Notes: generated by a model not told the origin, from the letters alone. 64,000 nt of DNA from VAZQ01 sp035293945 (GCA_035293945.1 DATGLV010000002.1:62001-126000); one strand, 5' to 3'; shown: positions 1-8,756, counted from the first letter of the stretch. Numbers and translations are program-made.

Positions 1-1340
1 TGATTGGCGGCACGTCAGGCACGTTCAGCATTGCCAGCAACGCCGTCACAAATGGGATGCTTGCCAATTCGACGATCCACCTAAACGGGGCAACGCTCAC
101 CCTCGGAGACACCAATGACACGATCACCGCAGCTTCTTCGACCGTCCTTTCTGATAACAACCTGTTTTCCGGAAATGACACGTTCTCCGCCTCAACCACG
201 CACCAAGCGCAAGTCAATCTGCAAGGAGCCTCGTCAACTCTATTCACCGCCATCAACGCCTTCTATGCCAATGGCCTGACTTCATGCAACGGCGCGAGTA
301 ACGCACTTACGTGGAACGCCGGTGCGTTCGGCTGCAACTCAATCACCGCAAGCGGCAGCGCATCCACCACCCTCCTCACCGACAACAACACCTTCACGGG
401 AGGCAATCTCTTCCTCGCCTCGACCACGATTGGCGATAGCACTCAGAATGGCGGCCTAACCGTCTCCGGAAGCGCCACGACAACAGGCAATTTACTTATC
501 AACGGGCTCAACACCGCCGCTGGCTCTACAACCCTTATAGTCGGGACGCCGTTTCCGTCCTTCCAAGTCCTTTCAAGTTCAACGAACGCCGTCACAGGTC
601 TCAACGTCGTTTCTAATCAAGCAGGAAACGGCGTATTACTTCAAACAACATCGAGTGGAGCAAACGAAAACATCAACATCACTTCAAAAGGTACCGGTTC
701 AGTCAACCTCCAAGTTGGTAACGCGAGTAAAATCTCGGTTGGCACCGGTCAATCCTACTTCGGAGGCTCCACTGCCGCCGCATCTGCGTATGTATTCAGT
801 ACCCAGCCCTCATCGGGCAACCTAAGTGCGGGCGTCGAAGTCCCGACTTGGAAGATAAATACCGCCAACATCACTCACACACACGCCAACATCGCGACCC
901 AACGTGAAATCCTCTTCAACGCTGAAACAGAAGCCATGAGTGCCAACTCGACGGCAGGCAACTTTGGAGAACTTGCTACGGTAGGGATCACTGGCGCACC
1001 GCTCCTCGGCAACTGGGCCACATCGACCGAGGAAGATACGCTCTATCTTGGCGGTTCCGCTCTCAACGCCTCGACGACGAATTCATACGGCTTGACCGTC
1101 AATGCCAACACCGGCGCACAAAACAATTATGCAGCCGAATTCCTCGGCGGCGCTGTTGGCATCGGCTCATCTACTTTCTCCAACCTTCTCACTCTCGGTA
1201 CCGTTGGCTCGACGAACGGCACCTCAACAATCGGAGCTGGCAAAATTCAGATTGACGGATACAACACAACTGGAAATCGCGTCTGCTTGTTCGTTGTTGG
1301 CACCACTCTTACTATAACCAGTGGTGCCTGCATCCCATGA
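1..1340 (+). CDS. Repetitive Ser/Thr/Asn/Gly-rich phage structural (fibre-like) protein, 5' end outside window
   Basis: The frame is open from position 3 to the stop at 1338-1340, so the gene begins left of the window; the ATG at 57 is internal. The protein is low in charged residues and full of short Ser-Thr-Thr, Asn-Thr-Phe and Gly-Gly units, as in beta-structured fibres. Its C-terminus (GAGKIQIDGYNTTGNRVC, then an ACIP end) looks like a conserved cap. I associate such SSTT-repeat proteins with the same closing module with Patescibacteria genomes; that is memory, not a search. It precedes the head genes, so a virion-surface role is inferred. Confidence 0.6.
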   Translation, partial: IGGTSGTFSIASNAVTNGMLANSTIHLNGATLTLGDTNDTITAASSTVLSDNNLFSGNDTFSASTTHQAQVNLQGASSTLFTAINAFYANGLTSCNGASNALTWNAGAFGCNSITASGSASTTLLTDNNTFTGGNLFLASTTIGDSTQNGGLTVSGSATTTGNLLINGLNTAAGSTTLIVGTPFPSFQVLSSSTNAVTGLNVVSNQAGNGVLLQTTSSGANENINITSKGTGSVNLQVGNASKISVGTGQSYFGGSTAAASAYVFSTQPSSGNLSAGVEVPTWKINTANITHTHANIATQREILFNAETEAMSANSTAGNFGELATVGITGAPLLGNWATSTEEDTLYLGGSALNASTTNSYGLTVNANTGAQNNYAAEFLGGAVGIGSSTFSNLLTLGTVGSTNGTSTIGAGKIQIDGYNTTGNRVCLFVVGTTLTITSGACIP

Positions 1341-1344
1341 TGTT

Positions 1345-1572
1345 ATGGATACTCAAACAGCAATTCAGATCCTCCAGACGTTATCTGAAAATCTTGGAGC
1401 ACAAATAAGTCTTCTTACCGGTGAAAAAGCCGCCGTTGATTTGGCAGTCATTCAGCTACAAGGCACCCTCTCGACTGAGAGCACTTCCGATCAAGCGACC
1501 ATTTCAGGGCTCCAAGCCCGACTGGATTCCGCCAACACCGCTCTCGTCGCCGCCAATCTTCCGACTGTCTGA
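1345..1572 (+). CDS. Small coiled-coil protein
   Basis: 75 aa starting MDTQTAIQIL. ATG at 1345 lies 4 nt after the stop of the previous gene, so coupled translation is likely; no Shine-Dalgarno site is seen. Heptad-like spacing of Leu/Ile/Val and many Gln, Ser and Thr suggest a single coiled coil. No family recognised. Position between a fibre-like gene and an XhlA-like gene suggests a virion or lysis accessory role. Confidence 0.5.
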   Translation: MDTQTAIQILQTLSENLGAQISLLTGEKAAVDLAVIQLQGTLSTESTSDQATISGLQARLDSANTALVAANLPTV

Positions 1573-1634
1573 TATGTGCTACGACCCTCAACTTCTCATA
1601 TGCGGATGGTGGAGCGCGCCACTTCATTTCTGAT

Positions 1635-1922
1635 ATGGCTGACGACCCAAAGGAGATCATCGAATATAAGACTGATCACGACCTTCTCATTGAACTGCGT
1701 GTCCTCATCACCGAGATGCGTCGGGACATGCGTGAGATGAAGGACGGAACCTCTACCACTCTCGGCGATCACGAAAAGCGTATTCGCTCCCTCGAAGAAA
1801 CCCGAACTGCGGAGCAAGGCCGCACCGGCGTCTTTTCTTGGCTGGGCACTTTCATCTACGGCATACTCGCTCTCGGAGCGGGCCTGATTGGTTCCTACAT
1901 CCAGGCCGGCAAGCTGCCGTAA
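1635..1922 (+). CDS. XhlA-like coiled-coil protein with C-terminal membrane helix
   Basis: 95 aa. Residues about 10-60 are a charged amphipathic helix; residues about 70-90 (WLGTFIYGILALGAGLIGSY) form one membrane helix near the C-terminus. This layout matches the haemolysin XhlA type of small phage protein that works with holins at the membrane. The start ATG follows TTCTGAT with no Shine-Dalgarno site. It sits in front of the head genes and not beside the lysis gene at 16,689, which is unusual for a lysis accessory protein. Function is inferred from layout only. Confidence 0.5.
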   Translation: MADDPKEIIEYKTDHDLLIELRVLITEMRRDMREMKDGTSTTLGDHEKRIRSLEETRTAEQGRTGVFSWLGTFIYGILALGAGLIGSYIQAGKLP

Positions 1923-1965
1923 TGATATCCACACGTTCGGCAAAAGGCCTTCCAGCACAGCATTA

Positions 1966-1971
1966 TACAAT
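1966..1971 (+). promoter_or_regulatory. Possible -10 box (TACAAT) upstream of protease gene
   Basis: TACAAT lies 33 nt before the ATG at 2005. No good -35 is present at 16-18 nt. The same hexamer recurs just before several other starts in this phage, which is why it is listed. Confidence 0.3.
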
Positions 1972-2004
1972 TAGCGCATACGAGCATCGCTCTCGCAAAG
2001 CCAT

Positions 2005-3660
2005 ATGCAAATCAATTCCGTCAAGCTGACCGAAGAAATCGCCGCCGACATTCAAGCTAGAATTAAGACCCTTGACCTCAAAGGCATCGAGAAGGTCAAG
2101 AAGGCTAAGAACGAAAACGGCACCTTCGACGTTATCATTTCGACCGAAGACCTGGACCGTTCCGGCGAGATCGTACGACAGAGCGGCTGGGAGCTGACGA
2201 ACTATAAAAACAACCCAATCGTCCTCTGGGGCCACGACTACTATTCGCTCCCAATCGGCATTTGCACCGACATCTACGAGACGGAAAAGAATGGTGTTCC
2301 GGCAACCGGCGCGAAGGGCGTCTTCTTCCCGAGCGAAATCAATCCCCTCGCCCAGCAAGTTCGCCGCATGTACGACTTTGGCATGAAAAGCGGCGTTGGC
2401 GTGGGCTGCACTACGTCCGTGGGCTTTATCCCCAAAGAATTTGATGAAAACAACCGCGCGGTCATCACCAAGGCCGAGCTTTTGGAATTCAGCTTCGTTC
2501 CGATCCCAGCCAATCAAGGCGTAGGGCCAGCGGAAGGTCGCGCCCTCACTTTTGCCGAAGCGCACGAGTTGAAGCTCGACACCCATTTCCTTGTCAAAAA
2601 GGGCATCGAATTCACCAAGGACGAGCCCGTAGCGAAGACGAAAGACGCCGAGGAAGGCGATTCCTGCACTACAGACGACGGCTCCGCCGGCACGCTCGCA
2701 TCTGACCCGAATGACCCAGACGGGCCGCTGGTCTGCATCCCGAGCGAGGACGAAAAGGCAGCTGAAGCCGACCGCGATTCCCAGCGCAAGCTCACGAAAG
2801 ATTTGGCTGACGAACACGAGCGCCACGGCGCCGAGGTAGAGAGGGCCCTGGACGAGTTCAAGGCCGCTGCCCAAGCCCATGACGGCACCAATGCCGAGGG
2901 GACAGACGACGAGAAGAAGGCCGCGCAGCTCAAAGCCGCCGAGGCCATGACGGAGTGCTTTAAAGACCTTCAAGCGTCACTTTCCGACGAGCAGACGATG
3001 CACCGAGCGAACTCCCTCAAATGCTTCCGCAGCTTCAAACCGACCGAAGACAAAGGCTTTGACAAATCTCCGCACCTGAAAGCTGTCCGTGACGAGCACG
3101 ACGCCTATGAAGCCAAATGCGAGAAAGCAGTCGGCGAATTTCAGAAGAGCGAAGCCCCCAGTGACACCGAGGCTATCGGCGACAAGCTGGACAAGCTGCA
3201 AAGCAGCCACAAGAAGGCCCTCTCGAAGATCGCGAAAGCAATGTGCAAGGCTGCTTACGGCGAGGAGGAGCACGCGGACGAAAAGACGCTTGAAATCCTC
3301 AAAGAATTCCTTGCACCCCACATCAGCGCGCAGTTGCTGCCCGCTGTATCCGGAAAGATCGCAAGCCGCATCACCGCTGCACACCGCGAAAAGCTGGGCG
3401 AGGCCCACCAAAACATGAAAGCTGCACTCGCTATCGTCGCGTCGCTCCACGGAGCGCTCGGGGATGACGAAGGGGACGAAAGCCGCAGCGTCGGCGAGAC
3501 ATCGCCGGAACCGGCTCCCAGAAAGCAAAGGTCGAGGCCTGCGGAGAATGCCCCGAAAGACGACGAGCTTGATGCTCATCTTCTCGCACGGGACATCCTG
3601 CGCGGAGTAACTACCGCAGCACAGGAAGGCCTCAAAACCCTTAAGCAGGCCAAAAAGTAA
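2005..3660 (+). CDS. HK97-type prohead protease fused to a long scaffold-like extension
   Basis: 551 aa. Residues 35-175 are the prohead protease domain that cleaves scaffold and capsid during head maturation: GWELTNYKNNP, then WGHDYYSLPIG with the likely catalytic His77, and LLEFSFVPIPAN with the likely catalytic Ser163. The usual enzyme is about 200 aa. Here 380 further residues follow, rich in Glu, Lys and Ala and largely helical, which suggests a fused scaffold. Inside the extension a cysteine motif (GDSC221TTDDG...LVC244IP) recurs in the small protein at 5023. ATG at 2005 has no Shine-Dalgarno site. The major capsid gene follows directly. Confidence 0.85.
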   Translation: MQINSVKLTEEIAADIQARIKTLDLKGIEKVKKAKNENGTFDVIISTEDLDRSGEIVRQSGWELTNYKNNPIVLWGHDYYSLPIGICTDIYETEKNGVPATGAKGVFFPSEINPLAQQVRRMYDFGMKSGVGVGCTTSVGFIPKEFDENNRAVITKAELLEFSFVPIPANQGVGPAEGRALTFAEAHELKLDTHFLVKKGIEFTKDEPVAKTKDAEEGDSCTTDDGSAGTLASDPNDPDGPLVCIPSEDEKAAEADRDSQRKLTKDLADEHERHGAEVERALDEFKAAAQAHDGTNAEGTDDEKKAAQLKAAEAMTECFKDLQASLSDEQTMHRANSLKCFRSFKPTEDKGFDKSPHLKAVRDEHDAYEAKCEKAVGEFQKSEAPSDTEAIGDKLDKLQSSHKKALSKIAKAMCKAAYGEEEHADEKTLEILKEFLAPHISAQLLPAVSGKIASRITAAHREKLGEAHQNMKAALAIVASLHGALGDDEGDESRSVGETSPEPAPRKQRSRPAENAPKDDELDAHLLARDILRGVTTAAQEGLKTLKQAKK

Positions 3661-3689
3661 ACACTGCGGTAGATAGCAACCAGCTATCT

Positions 3690-4946
3690 ATGGAACTTAC
3701 AGCAGAGCAAATCAAAGCAATGCACGTCACCGCGTTTGACGAGGTGATGAAAGAGAAGCTGATTCCGATCATCGGACAAGAAACGTCCATGGCCGTCGCC
3801 AAGGCGGTCGAAAATCTCAAGCTCCAGCGCGAGATTTACGGACGCGACATGACCGGCATGTCGGTGAAGATGAAGAAGGACTTTGTCAACGTCGTCAAGG
3901 CGGCGGTACTCAAGGACTTCCAGATCGACACCAAAGCGAATGAAGCATTGATCGAAGAGCAGGACAATCGCGGAGGCTACCTTGTCTCTCGCGAAGTCGC
4001 TGCGGCGATCATGCGCATCGCGGCCTCTGTCGGCACCATCTTGAGCCAAGCGGCCAAGTGGGAAATGACGACCGACGAGCTGGGCGTGCCGAACTACACC
4101 GGATCGTTCCTCAAGGGATCATATCTGGGCGTAGACCAGGCAGGTTCAGTCACCGGCCTCACGTTCGGTCAGGCTCAACTTGTCGCCAAGAAGTGGCAGC
4201 TCGCGTTCGTGGTCGGCAACGACCTCCTCGCGGATGCGTCTGAGAACCTCGCGGACTGGCTTCTCGCCTTGGGCGGTGAAGCGCTCGCGAACATGATCGA
4301 CTACCAGGGCTTCGTCGGCGGCGCCAACAGCGGCGACCCGTTCTTGGGCATCTTGAACTACCCTTCGACCACCACGGTGGACGAGACGGGCATCAAGGTG
4401 ACCAGCTACGTTCTCCCGACCGGCAGCACAACGTTCGCCAAATACGCTGTCATGGACGACTCGTCGGCCATGATCGGCAACCTGGAAGAGTCAATTCTTC
4501 CGGATGCGGCGTTCTACATGCACCGTTCCGTCTGGGCGAAGATCCGTGTCCAGAAGGACACGGCCGGCAACTACATCCTCCCGTACGCGGGATGGGCGAA
4601 GCCGGACCCGGCCCTCACGAGCATTGCAGGTGGCGGACCGATCAAGCCAGCAGGAGAAATCCTCGGCTACCCGGTCTACACCAACCGATGGCTTCCGGCT
4701 GTTGGCGCTTCAAACGTCAACGGCTTCTCGGACAGCACGAGCAACCCGTTCATCGTCTTCGGCAACATGCGAGCATTCGCATTCGGAGACAAGGGCGAGA
4801 TGCGCGTCGCGCAGTTCGAGAGCGGCAGCTTCGGCGGCAAGGAGATCGCTTTGGCAGACCAGCGCGGCATCGTGTACAAGCACCGCCACGCTATGACGCT
4901 TGCGCTTCCTCGCGCGATAGTGGTCGGCAAGACCTCAGCTTCCTAA
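3690..4946 (+). CDS. Major capsid protein, HK97 fold
   Basis: 418 aa. An N-terminal charged helical segment (about 1-85) is followed by the HK97 capsid domain: NRGGYLVSREVAAAIMR, then WQLAFVVGNDLLADASENLADWL and a P-domain/A-domain pattern ending with GEILGYPVYTNRWLP and the FGNMRAFAFGDKGEMRV strand typical of this family. Length is usual. It follows the protease by 29 nt, the standard head-gene order. The start ATG (after CTATCT) lacks a Shine-Dalgarno site although this should be the most highly made protein of the phage. Confidence 0.9.
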   Translation: MELTAEQIKAMHVTAFDEVMKEKLIPIIGQETSMAVAKAVENLKLQREIYGRDMTGMSVKMKKDFVNVVKAAVLKDFQIDTKANEALIEEQDNRGGYLVSREVAAAIMRIAASVGTILSQAAKWEMTTDELGVPNYTGSFLKGSYLGVDQAGSVTGLTFGQAQLVAKKWQLAFVVGNDLLADASENLADWLLALGGEALANMIDYQGFVGGANSGDPFLGILNYPSTTTVDETGIKVTSYVLPTGSTTFAKYAVMDDSSAMIGNLEESILPDAAFYMHRSVWAKIRVQKDTAGNYILPYAGWAKPDPALTSIAGGGPIKPAGEILGYPVYTNRWLPAVGASNVNGFSDSTSNPFIVFGNMRAFAFGDKGEMRVAQFESGSFGGKEIALADQRGIVYKHRHAMTLALPRAIVVGKTSAS

Positions 4947-5022
4947 TCGGTTTGGCTACCGAGAGGTTCTCGATTCGTCCGAGAACTTCAAACAGCCTCT
5001 TACTCGGTAACATTTTCTCGCC

Positions 5023-5337
5023 ATGACTGACGAACAAGAAAACGTCAACGCTGGCAGCGAAACTTCCGGCGAAACGACCGAGACCGTGCAAACGGAAACG
5101 GCCTCTACCGCAACGGCGCAAACCGAGACGGTGGACGCGGGAGGTGCTGCCGAACAGTCGACATCCGAAACAAGCGGCGAGGCCGCTCCGGAAGGTGTTG
5201 ACAGCAACGAAAGCCGCACAGGCTTCGTAAAGAACGCTCGAGCAGGTGAAGAGTGCATTTGCCCCGATGGGCGCAAGGGCACGGTTCACAAGTTCGACGA
5301 GGGATTGGTCTGCATCCCGAACGCAGACCAGGGCTAG
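5023..5337 (+). CDS. Small acidic Thr/Glu-rich protein with GExC-DG-LVCIP motif
   Basis: 104 aa. Residues 1-65 are a low-complexity stretch of Glu, Thr, Ala and Ser, probably disordered. Residues 73-104 hold GEEC78IC80PDGRKGT and LVC97IP. The same GxxC...DG..GT...LVCIP pattern occurs in the extension of the protease at 2005 (C221, C244), so the two share a small module. A head accessory role is inferred from position right after the capsid gene. No named family recognised. Confidence 0.65.
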   Translation: MTDEQENVNAGSETSGETTETVQTETASTATAQTETVDAGGAAEQSTSETSGEAAPEGVDSNESRTGFVKNARAGEECICPDGRKGTVHKFDEGLVCIPNADQG

Positions 5338-5409
5338 CATTTACGAAGCCATGCGGTCGCCCGCCGCATCCGCCGGTTCGACGGCGGTGGCACCAGTCAT
5401 CACAATCGT

Positions 5410-5880
5410 ATGCGTTTCAATCCATACGACGACGTATTGCACCAATCGGTGACGGCCAGCTCCATAGCGGTTCAGTCGATCAACGGCTCTTCGGCAGTCA
5501 ACCAAGATTCGATCGACACCGCGCAGGTGTTTGATGCCGATTCGATCATGGTGCACGTTCGCACTGAGATCGCTTCAGGTTCTCCCACCGCAGCGTCCAT
5601 CGCGGTTGCCCTTCAGGAGTCGAGTGACAACTCGACCTGGACGGGGGCCAACGACAACACCGGCACTGCCATCGGGGCGACGATCAACACGAAGACCGTT
5701 GCGCAAGACACCTACCTCCGCATCGAGGGAGTAATGGTCAACCGCAAGCGCTACCTTCGTCTTGTGTACACCCCGACGTACACTGGCGGCACATCACCGG
5801 CCACATTGGTCTACGGCGAGTTCATCGGAGTCCCCGGTGACGGCCAAGTCAACCAAGGTCGTGCGGTCAGCAACACGTAA
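5410..5880 (+). CDS. Putative head decoration protein
   Basis: 156 aa, mostly predicted beta strand: HVRTEIASGSPTAASIAVAL, ESSDNSTWTG, YLRIEGVMVNRKRYLRLVYTP. The pattern resembles Bbp16-like capsid cement proteins, which sit next to the capsid gene in many siphophages and podophages. That assignment rests on layout and fold pattern, not on a firm motif. ATG at 5410 (ATCGTATGCG) has no Shine-Dalgarno site. A strong hairpin follows the gene. Confidence 0.55.
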   Translation: MRFNPYDDVLHQSVTASSIAVQSINGSSAVNQDSIDTAQVFDADSIMVHVRTEIASGSPTAASIAVALQESSDNSTWTGANDNTGTAIGATINTKTVAQDTYLRIEGVMVNRKRYLRLVYTPTYTGGTSPATLVYGEFIGVPGDGQVNQGRAVSNT

Positions 5881-5890
5881 TCGCGTTGCA

Positions 5891-5929
5891 CCCTCGCTTT
5901 GCCCCGCGTAGGCGGGGCGGCGACGAGGG
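5891..5929 (+). terminator. GC-rich two-part hairpin between head genes
   Basis: Outer arms CCCTCG (5891-5896) and CGAGGG (5924-5929) enclose inner arms CCCCGC (5902-5907) and GCGGGG (5912-5917) with loop GTAG. No T-run follows, so it may be an RNA processing or attenuation element rather than a full terminator. Confidence 0.5.
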
Positions 5930-5943
5930 CACAACCTCGACTT

Positions 5944-7056
5944 ATGGCAATCGAAAATGAAATCGTCGCGGGATCTGGCACATCTTGGTCGCTGGCGAAC
6001 ACGCCAGCGGTCGGCACCGTCACACTCTACGCTGGCGGCCTTCGTCTCACGCCAGGCGTCGGCAACGACTATACGATCATCGGAATCGCGATAACGACCG
6101 TCGTCAGCTACCCAGCCGGATCGCTTCTTGCCGATTACACCCCCATCAATAGCCCCTCACCTTCCGTCGTGGGCAACGACCAGTTGTCCCCCTTCGCGCT
6201 CACAACCTTGCAACGCGTCAAAGACCTTCTGTTCGATCCGAATCTCACCTTTTCGCTCACCGGCGCCTCACTCACGGCAAACTCAGCGAGTGTCACGAAC
6301 GTCACCGTGCAATCCGGCAAGACGCCGCGCGTCGGCCAGATCATCACCGGCACCGGCATTCCCGTTGGCACCACAATCTCTGCAATCAACAGCTCTTCGC
6401 AAATTACCCTCTCGCAAGTGGCGACGCAGACCCTCTCCGGTCAGACGCTCACCGTCATCGACCAGCCGACGGCCTTCGATAATGTCCTCATACGCCTTAT
6501 CAATTGGGCTACGAACTACATCGGGAATGAATGCGGACGGCCCGGCGGCTTCGTCCAGCAGACCTATACGAACGACACCTACTCGATCGACAACCAGCGC
6601 CAAAGCTTCCTGACACTGCGCAACATCCCGGTCTTTTCCCTAACAAGCCTTCAATGGCGTGCAGGAACACCGACCAACCCGAGCTGGACGGCTTTCATTG
6701 CCGACCAATTCGAGCTTGTCGACCCTCGCACCGATCCAATCTCCGGCATCACGTGGTATCCCTCAGGCTTGGTTCGTGTGTACGGCGTCCTTCCGCGCAT
6801 TTATAACAACATGATCCGAGCGACCTACGTCGCGGGCTATCCGGTCAACTGGAACAATCCAGAAGACCACAATACGCACTGGCTGCCAGGCGACATCACC
6901 AACGTCTGCGAGAACTTGGTCGTCCGTCGGTTCACCCGCCGGCAGCTCGGAGGCAAGAGCAGCCAGTCCCTTGAGGGCGCGAGCACGAGCTGGCGCAACA
7001 CTCTCGACCAAGAGGACCTTGACGTGCTTGGACAGTACAAGGACCTTCATTTCTAG
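5944..7056 (+). CDS. Head-tail connector (gp6-like) with extra N-terminal beta domain
   Basis: 370 aa. The ATG at 5944 is chosen because an earlier in-frame start would lie inside the hairpin at 5891-5929. The N-terminal part (about 1-180) is Ser/Thr/Gly-rich beta sequence. The C-terminal part (FDNVLIRLINWATNYIGNEC, FLTLRNIPVFSLTSLQWRAG, NVCENLVVRRFTRRQLGGK) matches the pattern of gp6-like head-tail connector proteins: helices, a short strand pair and a closing amphipathic helix. Connectors are usually about 100-200 aa, so the N-terminal domain is an addition. The tail completion genes follow. Confidence 0.6.
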   Translation: MAIENEIVAGSGTSWSLANTPAVGTVTLYAGGLRLTPGVGNDYTIIGIAITTVVSYPAGSLLADYTPINSPSPSVVGNDQLSPFALTTLQRVKDLLFDPNLTFSLTGASLTANSASVTNVTVQSGKTPRVGQIITGTGIPVGTTISAINSSSQITLSQVATQTLSGQTLTVIDQPTAFDNVLIRLINWATNYIGNECGRPGGFVQQTYTNDTYSIDNQRQSFLTLRNIPVFSLTSLQWRAGTPTNPSWTAFIADQFELVDPRTDPISGITWYPSGLVRVYGVLPRIYNNMIRATYVAGYPVNWNNPEDHNTHWLPGDITNVCENLVVRRFTRRQLGGKSSQSLEGASTSWRNTLDQEDLDVLGQYKDLHF

Positions 7057-7062
7057 GTCTGG

Positions 7063-7068
7063 TACAAT
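7063..7068 (+). promoter_or_regulatory. -10 box of a probable leaderless transcript
   Basis: TACAAT ends 7 nt before the ATG at 7076. A transcript started from this box would begin at or next to the start codon. No clear -35 seen. Confidence 0.45.
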
Positions 7069-7075
7069 TTGTCTT

Positions 7076-7618
7076 ATGGCTGAACGCGGCGCTCACTTAA
7101 GGATAGGACAGCCCAGGAGCATCAATTGGCACGAAGCCATGGCGAGTAGGCGAGGACTAAAGCGACTCCCGTTTTCGCCCGAATGGCGTGCGAACATCAG
7201 CAAAGCCAGAACAGGCCAACCATCGCCGATGAAAGGTAAGCACTTCACCGGTACAGCACTCAAGAACATGCAAGAAGCCAGTCGGCGTCGCCTGTTGGGT
7301 AAGCGAGGTGCCGATACACCGCGCTGGTACGTTGATCGTTCACGACTAAAGCAAAGCCGTGAGCACATGTATGACACCGAATACAAAACCTGGATGAGAG
7401 AGGTCAAAAAGCGAGATCAGTGGAGCTGTCGTCTCGCCGACTCGACCTGTGAAGGAAGGATTGAAGCTCACCATATTCTTCCTTGGTCAGAATTTCCCGA
7501 ATATCGTTATGAGTTAACTAACGGCATTTCGCTATGCCACCGTCATCATCCGCGCACGCGTACGGACGAGATGGAAATGGTCATGGCTCTTCAAGAGCTT
7601 GTAGCCAACGCAGACTAA
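7076..7618 (+). CDS. HNH endonuclease with NUMOD3-like DNA-binding repeats
   Basis: 180 aa. Residues 35-80 hold FSPEWRANISKARTGQPSPM and GTALKNMQEASRRR, the NUMOD3 type of DNA-binding motif found in homing endonucleases. Residues 110-165 are the HNH nuclease: VKKRDQWSCRLADSTCEGRI, EAHHILPWSEFPEYRYELTN and ISLCHRHH. It sits between the connector and the tail completion gene, as free-standing homing endonucleases and packaging-linked HNH proteins both do. Its own TACAAT box 7 nt upstream of the ATG suggests independent expression, in favour of a homing gene. Confidence 0.8.
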   Translation: MAERGAHLRIGQPRSINWHEAMASRRGLKRLPFSPEWRANISKARTGQPSPMKGKHFTGTALKNMQEASRRRLLGKRGADTPRWYVDRSRLKQSREHMYDTEYKTWMREVKKRDQWSCRLADSTCEGRIEAHHILPWSEFPEYRYELTNGISLCHRHHPRTRTDEMEMVMALQELVANAD

Positions 7619-7619
7619 T

Positions 7620-8072
7620 TTGGACTTTCAAGTCACCATTCAAAATCTCGATCAGCTTATCGCAGCCCTTCGCCAAGCTCCGACGATCGCGGCACCAATT
7701 CTCCAGCGCGCCCTGTCCGCCTCCCAGGCCATCCTAGCCAAGTACACCATCAAAGGCATCGTCCCATGGCGCACGGGCTTTCTCGCGCAGACGTTCCAGG
7801 CTCAACTTAGCTCCGGAATGCTCCGCTGGTTTCCGACCGCCAGTTATGCGCCCTTTGTCGAATTCGGCACCAAACCGCACGTGATTTTACCGAAAAGTAA
7901 GACAGCGCTCTTCTGGCCTGGCGCGAATCACCCCGTACGGAGCGTGAACCACCCCGGAACAAAACCGAATCCGTTCATGGAACGCATTGTCGCTGCGGCG
8001 CAGCCCGATATCGACACCGTGTTCGGCACCGCCTTGCGCCAGATCACGGAGGCCATCGCCTCCCAAGCCTAA
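7620..8072 (+). CDS. HK97 gp10-like tail completion protein
   Basis: 150 aa. The start is TTG at 7620, overlapping the stop of the HNH gene. Features of the gp10 family are an N-terminal helix with regular Leu/Ile (IQNLDQLIAALRQAP), the WRTGFLAQTF segment, YAPFVEFGTKPHVI and the closing PNPFMERIVAAAQPDI helix. The protein forms the ring between the head connector and the tail tube. Order with the next gene (tail terminator) is standard. Confidence 0.75.
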   Translation: MDFQVTIQNLDQLIAALRQAPTIAAPILQRALSASQAILAKYTIKGIVPWRTGFLAQTFQAQLSSGMLRWFPTASYAPFVEFGTKPHVILPKSKTALFWPGANHPVRSVNHPGTKPNPFMERIVAAAQPDIDTVFGTALRQITEAIASQA

Positions 8073-8073
8073 T

Positions 8074-8526
8074 ATGTCCGTCCAACTCGCCAAGCCAATA
8101 AAACAACAGATCCTGGTCAACCTCGCGGCGCTTGTGACCGCCGGCAAGCTCAACTCCTACTACGCGGTAGACGAGAGCCCGAACCCACTCACGATTCAGC
8201 CGTCGGCCGGCTATCCGTTTGCAATTGTCGCCATGCCGAAAATAGCTTCAGACTTTGAAGACCAAGCGAGCAATCAGCGAACCTACCGCTTTGACATCCT
8301 CTTCGTCCTGGATCCGAGCACTATGCAAAACCGGGATACGGACGTGGAAGATTTTATCGACGCCATACTCAACCAGTTCGACACAGAGTTTACGCTTGAG
8401 GGAACCGCTACAGCAGCCGTCTTGCCTGCTCACCTCGAAGGAGCACCCGTATCCACAGGCGACAAACAGCTCCTCGCGCTCGTGTTAACATTAGAGGCAA
8501 GGACCCTATACACAACAGGAACATGA
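8074..8526 (+). CDS. Tail terminator protein
   Basis: 150 aa. Starts 2 nt after the previous stop (TAATATG) and overlaps the next start by an ATGA. The pattern (N-terminal helix AKPIKQQILVNLAALV, then NQRTYRFDILFVLDP and DVEDFIDAILNQFD) fits the gpU/tail terminator fold that caps the tail tube. Length and position between the gp10-like and tail tube genes support the call. Confidence 0.65.
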   Translation: MSVQLAKPIKQQILVNLAALVTAGKLNSYYAVDESPNPLTIQPSAGYPFAIVAMPKIASDFEDQASNQRTYRFDILFVLDPSTMQNRDTDVEDFIDAILNQFDTEFTLEGTATAAVLPAHLEGAPVSTGDKQLLALVLTLEARTLYTTGT

Positions 8527-8756
8527 GCATCGACCAACCACCGCAAAACAAAATGATGACCGCTCCTCCGGCCAAGAAAGGGTTTCATTTCGCAAGTGAT
8601 GGCATCCACTTTGCGGAGTTCATTGAAGCCGAGACCATCGAAGCGGCAACCGAGATTTACCACCGCATCAAGCGACCGTTTGCAGGGGGCGCACCGGCCA
8701 CCACGGTGGAGCAATCCACAGCCGCTCCCGAATCAGCCGACGAAAATAGCGGCTAA
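8523..8756 (+). CDS. Hypothetical 77-aa protein
   Basis: Overlaps the preceding stop by ATGA, so translation is coupled. The middle (GIHFAEFIEAETIEAATEIY) is one amphipathic helix; both ends are Pro/Ala/Glu-rich. The run of small genes between tail terminator and tail tube is common in siphophages. Function unknown. Confidence 0.6.
   Translation: MSIDQPPQNKMMTAPPAKKGFHFASDGIHFAEFIEAETIEAATEIYHRIKRPFAGGAPATTVEQSTAAPESADENSG

Noticed and set aside
1963..2973. A 336-codon minus frame opposite the prohead protease
   Set aside because: The plus strand has protease motifs and correct gene order; the minus product has no domain.
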